In this document: positions 16,420-24,149 of the stretch, in pieces | Numbering within the stretch: the stretch's first letter is position 1 | Layout: each line of letters starts with the position of its first letter | Assembly: GCA_020851015.1 (NCBI GenBank) | Contig: JADZDN010000104.1 | Coordinates: 12,549-76,548, forward strand | Direction of reading: 5' to 3' | From: Alphaproteobacteria bacterium | GTDB taxonomy: Bacteria; Pseudomonadota; Alphaproteobacteria; JAEULC01 | DNA length: 64,000 bases | Program-made: the position numbers and the translations under genes | The notes under the pieces: model-generated | Database searches by the model: none | The model's input: the letters and a program-made list of their open reading frames with translations, nothing else | What the model was told of the DNA's origin: nothing

Positions 16420-18797
16420 GGCTGGGTTCCTTCCGGCTCCGCCATTGCCACCGACATGGCGCCGACAAGGGCCGGCAGCGCCGTCGCCGCCGGCCGCCCG
16501 GACAAGCGCTTGGCCCAGGTGGCCACCACCTGCTCGCGCGCGATGCGCTGGCGCTGGATGCGCTGCTTGACGCGTGCGCGGCGCATGGGCGGCAGCTCGG
16601 CGGTCCCCTCCATCAGCGCGGCGATCCCCGCCTGCCAGCGGTGATGATGGAGCCAGCGGTTGTGCGCATCGGCGACGCCACGCGTGTAGCCCGTGTTGCG
16701 CTCGATCGACCGGCGCTCGAAGTGATAGAGCTCGGCGGCCGGCTCGTAGCGCACGACATGCCCGTCCGCGCGCAGCTTCAGGCAGAGATCGGAATCCTCG
16801 TAGTCGCCGATCAGGTAGTCTTCGCTGAGACCGCCCAGCCGCTCGTAAAGCTTGCGCCGCAGCAGCAGGCACGCGCCGGTCACCGCGGGGACTTCGCGGG
16901 CGATGCAGGCTCCCGCGAAGTCGCGCGGGAATCCCTTGAAGTAATGGCGGTTGTACCAGGTGCCGTCGGAGTCCTTCTCGAAATAGAGCCCGGCATGCTG
17001 AAGGGAATCGTCGTCGAACAGCAGCTTGCCGCCCACCGCGCCGACGCGCTCATCCTCGGCCAATACCCCCGACAGGGTCCCGAGCCAGCCCGGCCGGTCG
17101 GGCACCACGTCGGAATTGAGCAGCAGCAGCTCGCACCCGTGCGCAAGCGCCGCGCCCGCATTGTTGGCGGCGGCATAGCCGTAGTTGTCGGACATCACGG
17201 CGAGCGTGATGGGCAGGTCATAAAGCAGGTGCAGCCCGCGCAAGAAATGCTCCAGCTCGCGCTGCTGCTCGGGAGAGTCGAGCACGTAGATCAGCTCGGA
17301 TTCGCGCAATTCGGGGTCCACCGCGAAGGCCGCGAGCTGGAAACGCAGGAAGTCGAGCGTGCGATAGAGCGGGATCAGGATCGAGACACGCGGATCGCTC
17401 CGCCGCTTGCCGAACTGGATCACCTCGGGCGCCTGGCGCGTGGCCAGGTGGTGCACCTGCAGGCCGCCGGCGCCCGGCGCGATGCAGTCGGCGATGATCG
17501 AGTTGGTCACCGAGATCGCCGGCAGCGCCGCCAGCACCGCATCGCGTCCGGCGCGCGCGCCCAGCGGCGGCGCCGGCTGCGTCAAGCCCAGGCTGGCGCC
17601 TGACCGCAGCGCCAGGCCAAGCCGCGACGATGCCGCGTCGGTTGCGTCCTTGACGTAGCCCACGAATAGATCGCGGCGGTCCTCGGGCGCGCGGCGCGCA
17701 TTCTCCGGCGCGGCGACGCGATGAAGCGCACCGCTCCACGGCCGCGCATCGGCGCCGTCGCCCAGCATCAGCCCGGCGACCAACCCGTGCGGGTCGCCGA
17801 TGGAGCCCGCCACGAACAGCCCGCCGCCGGGCGTCGGAATCCATTTTTCCAACGTCGCCTGCACCGGCGCCCGTGCCGCCGCCGCGCCGGCACGCGCCGG
17901 CGCATGGGCCAGGCGGAATTCATCGAGCGCCGCGGCGGCCGTCGGATCCTTGGGCGCATGCTTGGCGAGGCAGCGCAGGACATAGTCGCGCACCCGACCG
18001 TCCGGATCGGCTGCGCGGCCAAGGGCGCGCGGCAGCGGGGGATCCTCGGCCCCGGCCCCCGGGCCCACGAGCCGGCAGGCCATCGCGGCCGCGCTGAACA
18101 CGACGACCGTGATGCCCTCGCCCGCCTCCGGGCGCTGGAGCATCTGGGCGAACGCGCGCTGTCCGCCGCCCATGCGGCCGCCGGCGATCGCCGGCGCAAA
18201 GCGCGCCTGGCGCACGGCGTGGCGGCCCACCACGACGGCGCGTCCGGGCGTGCCGAAGCCGGCGGGCAGCACGCCGACGCACAGGACATAGTCGCCGGCC
18301 ACCGCCAGGCGGGGGCGCAACTCGCCCGGCCGCGCGGACACGGCGCCCACCAGTTCGCGGCAGAAGGCGACGAAGGTCGCCTCGTCGCCGAGGCGAAAGC
18401 TCGATCGGCAGGTTTCGAGAACGAAGCGGACGACCCGGATGCGCCCCTCGGCGTCCAGCCCGTCCAGCAGGGATTGGACGTCGACCGGCCGGGCCGCGCC
18501 GCCCGGCACCGACACCGCGGCCAGCAGCGTGTTGGTGTCGCGCTCGACGATCGTCACGCGCCGCGCGACGTCCGTTCCGCCCGCCATGCGGAACGCCGCC
18601 AGGCTGCGCAAGCTGCCCCAGCGCGTCGGCACGGCCAGGCGCGCCACGGGCGCCGAAGCGGAACTGCCGTCGATTTTCGGTTGAGTCTGGCGCGGGGACT
18701 CGGATGCCCCGGCTTCCCATACGGCCAGCACGGTCTCCCGGCCGATGGTACCAACGGTGAGGGACGCCGTTACCGCCTCTGCGGTATCTCCGTACAT
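16416..18797 (-). CDS. Glycosyltransferase family 2 with a large unknown N-terminal region
   Basis: A 793-aa protein. The GT2 domain begins near residue 467 with VSILIPLYRTLDFLRFQL and includes NYGYAAANNAGAALAHG, the metal-binding stretch LLLLNSDVVPDRPGW, DDDSLQHAGLYFEKD, VTGACLLLRRKLYERLGG and GDYEDSDLCLKLR, typical of rhamnosyl- or O-antigen-type GT2 enzymes. Residues 1-430 are not assigned; about 327-385 carry FVAGSIGDPHGLVAGLMLGD and FVGYVKDA, resembling the domain in the 773-aa and 243-aa proteins. The start ATG is at 18797, 84 bases after the RTX stop, and this is the first gene of the seven-gene overlapping chain. Confidence 0.88.
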   Translation of the reverse strand: MYGDTAEAVTASLTVGTIGRETVLAVWEAGASESPRQTQPKIDGSSASAPVARLAVPTRWGSLRSLAAFRMAGGTDVARRVTIVERDTNTLLAAVSVPGGAARPVDVQSLLDGLDAEGRIRVVRFVLETCRSSFRLGDEATFVAFCRELVGAVSARPGELRPRLAVAGDYVLCVGVLPAGFGTPGRAVVVGRHAVRQARFAPAIAGGRMGGGQRAFAQMLQRPEAGEGITVVVFSAAAMACRLVGPGAGAEDPPLPRALGRAADPDGRVRDYVLRCLAKHAPKDPTAAAALDEFRLAHAPARAGAAAARAPVQATLEKWIPTPGGGLFVAGSIGDPHGLVAGLMLGDGADARPWSGALHRVAAPENARRAPEDRRDLFVGYVKDATDAASSRLGLALRSGASLGLTQPAPPLGARAGRDAVLAALPAISVTNSIIADCIAPGAGGLQVHHLATRQAPEVIQFGKRRSDPRVSILIPLYRTLDFLRFQLAAFAVDPELRESELIYVLDSPEQQRELEHFLRGLHLLYDLPITLAVMSDNYGYAAANNAGAALAHGCELLLLNSDVVPDRPGWLGTLSGVLAEDERVGAVGGKLLFDDDSLQHAGLYFEKDSDGTWYNRHYFKGFPRDFAGACIAREVPAVTGACLLLRRKLYERLGGLSEDYLIGDYEDSDLCLKLRADGHVVRYEPAAELYHFERRSIERNTGYTRGVADAHNRWLHHHRWQAGIAALMEGTAELPPMRRARVKQRIQRQRIAREQVVATWAKRLSGRPAATALPALVGAMSVAMAEPEGTQP

Positions 18798-18844
18798 ATG
18801 CGGAACACCCTGGGCTAAGCCTCCGCCCCCCGCAGGAGCGCCGC

Positions 18845-18864
18845 CGCGCCGGCCCCCCGGCGCG
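18845..18864. terminator. Perfect GC hairpin between the RTX gene and the transferase operon
   Basis: CGCGCCGG, a 4-base loop, then CCGGCGCG: a perfect 8-bp stem lying just after the RTX stop on the minus strand. No T-tract follows in the direction of transcription, so it may be an mRNA-stabilising stem or a partial attenuator rather than a full terminator. It is placed to let the RTX message exceed the downstream genes. Confidence 0.5.
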
Positions 18865-18881
18865 ACGGCTTTCCTGACCTA

Positions 18882-19949
18882 TCAGCCAATTACGAAGAAT
18901 GCGTTAGGATGATTGTGGACATCGTCGGCGTTGACGCCGACCAGGGTGATGCTGTCGCCATTGCCCAAGTCGACAACCGCATTGCCGTGGCCGTCGGCGT
19001 GCACGTGGTCGGCGAGGTCTGCCGGCGTCGTGACGTGCAACCCGTTGATGTTCTTTTGGATTTGCAGCATGTCCTCGCCCTTGTGGAAGTCGAGGACCAC
19101 GTCGTTGCCGCCGCCGCCGTTGAAGATGAAGGTGTCGTGGCCGGCATCGCCGCGCAGGACGTCGTCGCCGCGGCCGCCGCCGATCACATCGTCGCCATCG
19201 CCGCCGGAGATCGTGTCGTCGCCGGCATCGCCGAACAGCTTGTCGTTGCCGGTCCAGCCGATGATCTTGTCGTCGCCTGATCCGCCATGGACCGTATCGT
19301 CGCCGGCGCCGCCTTCCAGCCGGTCGTCGCCGCGGCCGCCGAAGATCGTGTCGTTGCCCAGGCCGCCGCTGACGAAGTCGTCCCCGCTGCCCGCGTCGAT
19401 CTTGTCGTCGCCATTGGCGCCATAGACAAGGTCGTCGCCGCGGCCGCCGAACAGGACGTCGTTGCCGTCGCCGCCGCTGACCTGGTCGTCGCCATTGCCG
19501 CCCGACACCGTGTCGTTGCCGGCGCCGCCCGATACGGTGTCGTTGCCGTCGCCGCCGAACACCTTGTCGTCGCCGGACTCGCCGAACACCTTGTCGTCGC
19601 CGTCGCCGCCAATGCCGGTGTCGTTGCCCGACCCGCCATGGATCTGGTCGTTGCCGCTGCCGCCGTTCAGGTAGTCGTTGCCGCTGCCGCCCGACAGCCC
19701 GTCATCGCCGCTGTCGCCGTAGAGCTTGTCGTTGCCGCTGCCGCCGTCCAGGAAGTCGTTCCCGGCGTTGCCGTGCATCCGGTCGTTGCCGCTTCCGCCT
19801 TCGAGCCAATCCTTGCCGTCGCCGCCGAAGACGTGATCGTTGCCGCCGCCGGCTTGGACGTGATCATCGCCGCCATTGGCGCCGATGATGTCGTTGCCCC
19901 CCGTGCCTTGGAGGAAATCGTTGAATGCACTGCCCGGAATCGTCGCCAT
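18882..19949 (-). CDS. RTX calcium-binding repeat protein, probable type I secretion substrate
   Basis: A 355-aa protein made almost wholly of glycine- and aspartate-rich nonapeptides of the form GGxGxDxux. I count about 29 in an unbroken run from near residue 14 to about 275; examples are GGSGNDKLY and GGDGDDVIG. Such repeats fold into calcium-binding beta-rolls after export. The last 80 residues (from TFIFNGGGGNDVVLDFHKGE to AFFVIG) look like a C-terminal type I secretion signal. There is no N-terminal signal peptide and no catalytic or adhesive domain. A PrtD/HlyD-type exporter is encoded on the same strand 8 kb downstream. Four GNDT segments form N-x-T sequons. Antisense open frames here are artefacts of the repeats. 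Confidence 0.95.
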   Translation of the reverse strand: MATIPGSAFNDFLQGTGGNDIIGANGGDDHVQAGGGNDHVFGGDGKDWLEGGSGNDRMHGNAGNDFLDGGSGNDKLYGDSGDDGLSGGSGNDYLNGGSGNDQIHGGSGNDTGIGGDGDDKVFGESGDDKVFGGDGNDTVSGGAGNDTVSGGNGDDQVSGGDGNDVLFGGRGDDLVYGANGDDKIDAGSGDDFVSGGLGNDTIFGGRGDDRLEGGAGDDTVHGGSGDDKIIGWTGNDKLFGDAGDDTISGGDGDDVIGGGRGDDVLRGDAGHDTFIFNGGGGNDVVLDFHKGEDMLQIQKNINGLHVTTPADLADHVHADGHGNAVVDLGNGDSITLVGVNADDVHNHPNAFFVIG

Positions 19950-19989
19950 AGGTGCCCCCGAATGGCTTGTTGCGCGTTAATGGTCCGAA

Positions 19990-20019
19990 AATATATGCAA
20001 GCAACGCCCAAGTAATCAA
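19990..20019 (-). promoter_or_regulatory. Predicted sigma70-type promoter of the RTX gene
   Basis: On the minus strand a -35-like TTGATT (20014-20019) and a -10-like TATATT (19990-19995) are separated by 18 bases. A start point near 19983 would give a leader of about 35 bases before ATG 19949, which is preceded by a GGGGG ribosome-site-like run. Predicted by eye only. Confidence 0.5.
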
Positions 20020-20033
20020 GCAAATAATGCTTG
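20017..20033. promoter_or_regulatory. Inverted repeat overlapping the RTX promoter -35
   Basis: CAAGCA, 5 bases, TGCTTG: a perfect 6-bp dyad whose edge overlaps the -35-like element of the RTX gene. This is where an activator or repressor dimer would bind. A further ATGCAAGCAACG half-site-like sequence lies at 19995-20006. The binding protein is unknown. Confidence 0.4.
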
Positions 20034-20339
20034 ACCAAACCGGACAAACCATTGGTAAAACTAGATAAAAAGTATAGTAATTCTTCGGCGGATTTGATGC
20101 GGGTTTTGCCGGCAATCGGTTGGCTTCCACGAGAAAACCGGCCTAGCGACAGCGCGAAAGGCCGAAGCCCGCCGCGACGAATGCATTGAATCAGCGGCTT
20201 CGCGGGGCCGCTTCATGGCCTGGGCGAACGCGCGACCAGCGCATCGCTGGCCGGCATCGGCCTCGGTGAATCGGCAGCAGACCGGGTTTCCTCGCACGGC
20301 CGCGCCACTTCACGCAAAATGCGCGGGATAACGGCCGGG

Positions 20340-21554
20340 TCAGCGCGCGCGGGCGACCGCGCGCAGCAGGTCAATTTGTCGCGGTAGCAGATTCGTGATC
20401 GCGGCCCGGGTGACCATCGCCGCGCGGGCGCGCCGGCGCATTTCGGCGACCGGCGCATCGCCGGCGAGCAGCCGCTCGACGCCCGCCGCGATCGCCGGCG
20501 GCGAGAAGACGTCGACGAGGATGCCTTCGCTGTCGCTGGCGATGAACTCGCGCACCGGAGCCGTGTCGGAAGCCACGATGGCGCATCCCGTGGCCATCGC
20601 CTCGAGCAGCGACCAGGACAGGACGAAAGGAACGGTCAGATACACATGGGCGCTGGACGCACGCAGCAGCGTCCGGTAGCGGTCATAAGGCAACGGCCCC
20701 AGGAAATGGAGCCGCGCCGGGTCGAGCGTCCCGAGCTCCGCCAGCATCGCCGCCTTCCACGTGCTGCCACCGGGTGGCGCGGCGCCGTAGAAGACGCGAT
20801 CCTCGCCCGCCACCACGACATGCAAGTCCGGGCGCCGTGACTGCAACAGCGCCGCCATGCGCATGAATTGCGGGAAGCCGCGGTAGGGATCCAAGCCCCG
20901 CGTCGCATAGGTGACGATCGGCGCATTCGCGGGTATCGGCAGATCCAGCACGGCGCGTTCGCCGGCCGGCGCGAAGTAGCCGGTGTCGATGCCGTCGTGC
21001 AGGACGGTGATCCGCTCGCGCAGGCCGGGCGGAAACTGGTCGCGCTGGAAGGCGGTGGGACATATCACGGCCTGCGCCGCGGCCAGCTCGGTCAGGATGG
21101 CGGCGTTTCGCAGGCGCAGGCGGCAGGCATCGTCGTCCCCGACTCCGGCAGGATCGAGATAGTCGGCGTCGCTGTCGCGGGCCCGGTAATACCACTCGGC
21201 ATAGGCCAGGATCGGCGCCTGCGGGAACGCATCGGCTGCGAACAAGCCCGCGCCGAAACCGACATGGGCGCAGATGACGTCGGGCCGGAAGCCCTCCTTG
21301 GCCAGCTCCCGCATGGCGCGAAAGGCGGCCTGGCCGTGCAACACGGCATTTTCGGCGAATTGCAGGTAGTGATGCGTGCTGGCATGCGCTGCGCGCGCCG
21401 GCTTGTACAGGTGCGACGTCACGCCCGGGATCGCCGAATCCGCCTCGCGCTCGGCGGCGATGAAACGCACCTCGTTGGCAGGATCGGCGGCGAGCGCCGC
21501 CGCCAGGTGGCGGTACTGGGCGGGGAAGAAGCGGTGCAGAAAGAGGACTTTCAT
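20340..21554 (-). CDS. Glycosyltransferase family 4 (GT-B fold)
   Basis: Cytoplasmic GT4 enzyme, 404 aa, starting MKVLFLHRFFPAQYRHLAAA, the N-terminal pattern of a glycosyltransferase subgroup common in Alphaproteobacteria. Further features are VICAHVGFGAGLFAAD, ICPTAFQRDQFPPGLRERI, VLHDGIDTGYFAP, a donor-site YATRGLDPYRGFPQFMRMAA and SWSLLEAMATGCAIVASDTAPVRE. It is transcribed toward the RTX gene but is separated from it by 390 bases with a likely fresh promoter, so it need not share a transcript. It may serve the same glycan as the 10573-18797 operon; the sugar specificity is unknown. Confidence 0.92.
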   Translation of the reverse strand: MKVLFLHRFFPAQYRHLAAALAADPANEVRFIAAEREADSAIPGVTSHLYKPARAAHASTHHYLQFAENAVLHGQAAFRAMRELAKEGFRPDVICAHVGFGAGLFAADAFPQAPILAYAEWYYRARDSDADYLDPAGVGDDDACRLRLRNAAILTELAAAQAVICPTAFQRDQFPPGLRERITVLHDGIDTGYFAPAGERAVLDLPIPANAPIVTYATRGLDPYRGFPQFMRMAALLQSRRPDLHVVVAGEDRVFYGAAPPGGSTWKAAMLAELGTLDPARLHFLGPLPYDRYRTLLRASSAHVYLTVPFVLSWSLLEAMATGCAIVASDTAPVREFIASDSEGILVDVFSPPAIAAGVERLLAGDAPVAEMRRRARAAMVTRAAITNLLPRQIDLLRAVARAR

Positions 21555-21654
21555 GACCCATGCCCGTTAAGGAGCGGATAGCACCGCCCGGCGCGGCCTC
21601 GTCCTGCCGCGCCCGATACGCTACTCTATGTCATCCCTGGGCAAGGAGGCAGCA

Positions 21655-22437
21655 TTGCGCGCGCGTTCCCTGTTCCGCCACGCCATGCTGGCGCTGACGC
21701 TGATGCTCCTGGCGCCCGGTTGGGCTGGCGGGCCGGCATCCGCGGAGGAAGTGGATCTGAAACTGGTGCTTGCCGCCGACGTTTCCCGCAGCATCGACGA
21801 CCGGGAGTTCGAGCTGCAGCGCAAGGGCTATGCCGCGGCGTTCCGCGATCCCCGCGTGATGCGCGCCATCCGCTCGGGCCCGCTCGGCCGGATCGCCGTC
21901 TGCTTCTTCGAATGGTCGGGCACCGAATCGCAGAAGGTGGTGATCGACTGGACCGTGATCGGCGACGACGAACAGGCCGGGTATTTCGCCGACAAGCTGC
22001 TCAGCGAACCCCGTTCGGCGGCCAACCGTACGGCGCTCGGCGCGGCGATCGAGGCATCGACCAAGCTGTTCGATGCCACCAGCATCGAAAGCGAGCGGCG
22101 CACCATCGACGTGTCGGGCGACGGCACCAATACCAACGGGCGGCCGCCGATCCTGGCGCGCGACAATGCGGTGGCCGCCGGCATCACGATCAACGCGCTG
22201 GTGATCCTCAGCCCCGAGCCGATGCCGTGGAACCCGGAGCACACCCATCCGCCGGGAGGTCTGGAAAACTACTTCAAGATCAACGTGATCGGCGGGCCGG
22301 GCGCCTTCACCATCGTGGTCGAGGGCTTCGACACCTTCGCCGAGGCGATCACCAACAAGCTGATCAAGGAGATCGCGCTGGATGGCGGCGAGACCTTCCT
22401 GGCGGGTCACGGAACGCCCGGCGCCGATCTCCGCTAG
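21655..22437 (+). CDS. DUF1194 family protein (VWA-like), secreted
   Basis: DUF1194-family protein with a von Willebrand A-like fold. I start it at TTG 21655 because a strong AAGGAGG lies 5 bases upstream; an in-frame ATG at 21628 has no good ribosome site. The product is 260 aa with a signal peptide (MLALTLMLLAPGWAGGPASA). The body begins VDLKLVLAADVSRSIDDREF, with a MIDAS-like DVSRS, and includes AVCFFEWSGTESQKVVIDW and DVSGDGTNTNGRPP. The family is widespread in Alphaproteobacteria, and its function is not established. It is a single gene, divergent from the GT4 gene. Confidence 0.88.
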   Translation: MRARSLFRHAMLALTLMLLAPGWAGGPASAEEVDLKLVLAADVSRSIDDREFELQRKGYAAAFRDPRVMRAIRSGPLGRIAVCFFEWSGTESQKVVIDWTVIGDDEQAGYFADKLLSEPRSAANRTALGAAIEASTKLFDATSIESERRTIDVSGDGTNTNGRPPILARDNAVAAGITINALVILSPEPMPWNPEHTHPPGGLENYFKINVIGGPGAFTIVVEGFDTFAEAITNKLIKEIALDGGETFLAGHGTPGADLR

Positions 22438-22460
22438 CGCGCGCCGCGCCACCGGGCCCA

Positions 22461-22928
22461 CTAGGAATTGCCCGTCCCCGCGAAGCGGCCGAAAGAGCGG
22501 CTGGGCGTGTCGCGGAACAGCGACATATGCGTGTGCAGCGCAACCCAGTCGGCGCCGACCGCGGCGCGCCCGAAGGCCACGGTGGCGCGCCCGCGGCGGT
22601 CGAACCGGCTGCCGTCCTCCCGGAAGCCATCGGAATCGAAGATTCCCATCCCAACCGCGCTCAACCGGTCGGCCGAGACGAGCGCCTGCACCCCATCGAG
22701 GCGCCAGCGGAAGTTGCGGATCGTCGGCCAGACATTCTTCCATTGCTCGCGCACGACATCGGGCCGCTCGGTGACGAAGTCGTTGAACGTGCCGAACGCG
22801 ATCAGGTCGTCCGCGAACAGTGGATACGCCGCCTCGTAGTCGGCCGCCTGCACGCATCGCGCCAGGCGCGCGAACCATGCGCGGATGCCCGCAAGATCGG
22901 CGGCGTCAGGCGCGTTGCGCATGCGCAT
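22461..22928 (-). CDS. NTF2-like (SnoaL/DUF4440-type) protein
   Basis: Small alpha+beta-barrel protein of the nuclear transport factor 2 superfamily, 155 aa from ATG 22928, which has GGGAG six bases upstream. An ATG two codons later is an alternative. Typical features are IRAWFARLARCVQAADYEAA, LFADDLIAFGTF, RLDGVQALVSADRLSAVG and ATVAFGRAAVGADWVALHTH with a closing SLFRDTPSRSFGRF. Family members range from isomerases to small-molecule binding proteins, so no reaction is claimed. Its start lies 23 bases inside the end of the luciferase-like gene, so the two are probably co-translated. Confidence 0.78.
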   Translation of the reverse strand: MRMRNAPDAADLAGIRAWFARLARCVQAADYEAAYPLFADDLIAFGTFNDFVTERPDVVREQWKNVWPTIRNFRWRLDGVQALVSADRLSAVGMGIFDSDGFREDGSRFDRRGRATVAFGRAAVGADWVALHTHMSLFRDTPSRSFGRFAGTGNS

Positions 22929-23964
22929 CGGTATCTCCCGCTCCGTGGCGTTGCCCGTCCAGCCCATATTCCCGCGCCAGCAGCCTGTAGGAATCGCGCC
23001 GCACCGTCGCATCGTGCGCCCAGGTCACGACGGCGACCTCCGGTACCTGCAGCGACGCCGCGAGCTGGTCGATCATCCGCCTTACCTTGTCGGGCGAGCC
23101 CACCATGGCGGTCTCGCGCATGCGTTCAAGCTTCGCCTGCTCGGGCGGCGTGAGGCTGACGCCGGCGGCTTCCTGCGGCGTCGGCAGGGGAAGCAGCATG
23201 TTGCGGTCGCGCAGAATCCGCCAGACCGCCCGCGCGGTGAACTGACGCTGGGCCTCCTCCTCGCTGGCTGCCGCCAGCGCCCAGACGCAGATCGCCGGGT
23301 GCGGCGCCGGGTATCCCGGGCTCGGGCGATAGTACTGGCGATAGAGACCCAGCGCCTGCTCGACTCCCCGCCCGTCGCTGAAGAAATACGCAAAGCAGTA
23401 TGGCAGGCCGAAATGGGCAGCGACCTGCGCCCCGTAGTCCGAGCTGCCCAGCACCCAGAACTCGGGCGCGGTGGCGCCTGCCGGATGGGCCTGAATGCCC
23501 TGGAATGGGTGGCCGTCGGGCAGCGGCGTGCCGGCGACCCAGGCCATCAGGTCGCGGAGCTGGGCCGGAAACTGGTCGGCGGCGGTTTCCGCCCGCGGAT
23601 TGAGCGCGAGCGACGTGCGAAAGTCGCCGCCCGGGGCGCGGCCGACCCCCAGGTCGATGCGCCCGGGCGCGATCGCCTCCAGCACGCGGAACTGCTCGGC
23701 GACTTTGAGCGTCGCGTAGTGCGGCAACATCACGCCGGCGCTGCCCACGCGGATCCGCCGCGTCGTCGCCGCGATCGCCGCCACCAGGATCTCGGGCGCG
23801 GTGCCGACGATGCTGGGATGGTTGTGATGCTCGGACACCCAGAAGCGCCGATAGCCAAGCCCGTCGCAAAGCCGGGCTAGCTCGATCGTCTCGCGGATCG
23901 ATTCCTCGGGCGGGCGGCCGGAAAGCGCCGTGGACTGGTCGAGAACGGAGAGGCTGATCGTCAA
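22906..23964 (-). CDS. LLM-class flavin-dependent oxidoreductase (luciferase-like)
   Basis: FMN-dependent monooxygenase-type protein of the bacterial luciferase superfamily, 352 aa, of the group with MsnO8-like N-termini (LSVLDQSTALSG). It has GYRRFWVSEHHNHPSIVGTA, RIRVGSAGVMLPHYATLKVA, RIDLGVGRAPGG and EFWVLGSSDYGAQVAAHFGL, all hallmark blocks. The start is TTG 23964; no ATG fits better. Substrates in this family are hard to predict. It is transcribed with the NTF2-like gene and diverges from the NHL-repeat gene across a 185-base gap. Confidence 0.9.
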   Translation of the reverse strand: MTISLSVLDQSTALSGRPPEESIRETIELARLCDGLGYRRFWVSEHHNHPSIVGTAPEILVAAIAATTRRIRVGSAGVMLPHYATLKVAEQFRVLEAIAPGRIDLGVGRAPGGDFRTSLALNPRAETAADQFPAQLRDLMAWVAGTPLPDGHPFQGIQAHPAGATAPEFWVLGSSDYGAQVAAHFGLPYCFAYFFSDGRGVEQALGLYRQYYRPSPGYPAPHPAICVWALAAASEEEAQRQFTARAVWRILRDRNMLLPLPTPQEAAGVSLTPPEQAKLERMRETAMVGSPDKVRRMIDQLAASLQVPEVAVVTWAHDATVRRDSYRLLAREYGLDGQRHGAGDTDAHAQRA

Positions 23965-24149
23965 GGCTGCACCACGTTGCGGGAGACGGGAACCAACCTA
24001 TCCGAAGCGTCGGCCCCGGCCAATCGCGGCGGGCCTCGCCGCCGGCGCGGGCCGATCTGGCGCAAGGCACGCGCGGCCGCAACGAGATTCTTGTCCGGTG
24101 TCGGCATTCGTGAGACAGAAAAGGCTGCAGGGAAAAACCGGGGAAAAGC

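Larger units (their letters stand above)
19950..20339. other. AT-rich upstream region of the RTX gene
   Basis: These 390 bases carry no gene. The part from about 19976 to 20095 is much more AT-rich than its surroundings and contains a promoter-like element and an inverted repeat, listed separately. The remainder, next to the GT4 stop, has a 6-bp stem (AGCGGC at 20193-20198 with GCCGCT at 20207-20212) that could end the transcript arriving from the GT4 gene. Confidence 0.6.

Noticed and set aside
18909..20015. Plus-strand frames with valine/alanine repeats, and apparent DNA tandem repeats, opposite the RTX gene
   Set aside because: The regularity comes from the RTX nonapeptide codons read on the other strand. 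The repeats are imperfect, adjacent and in phase with 27-base units, so they are neither a CRISPR array nor a separate gene.
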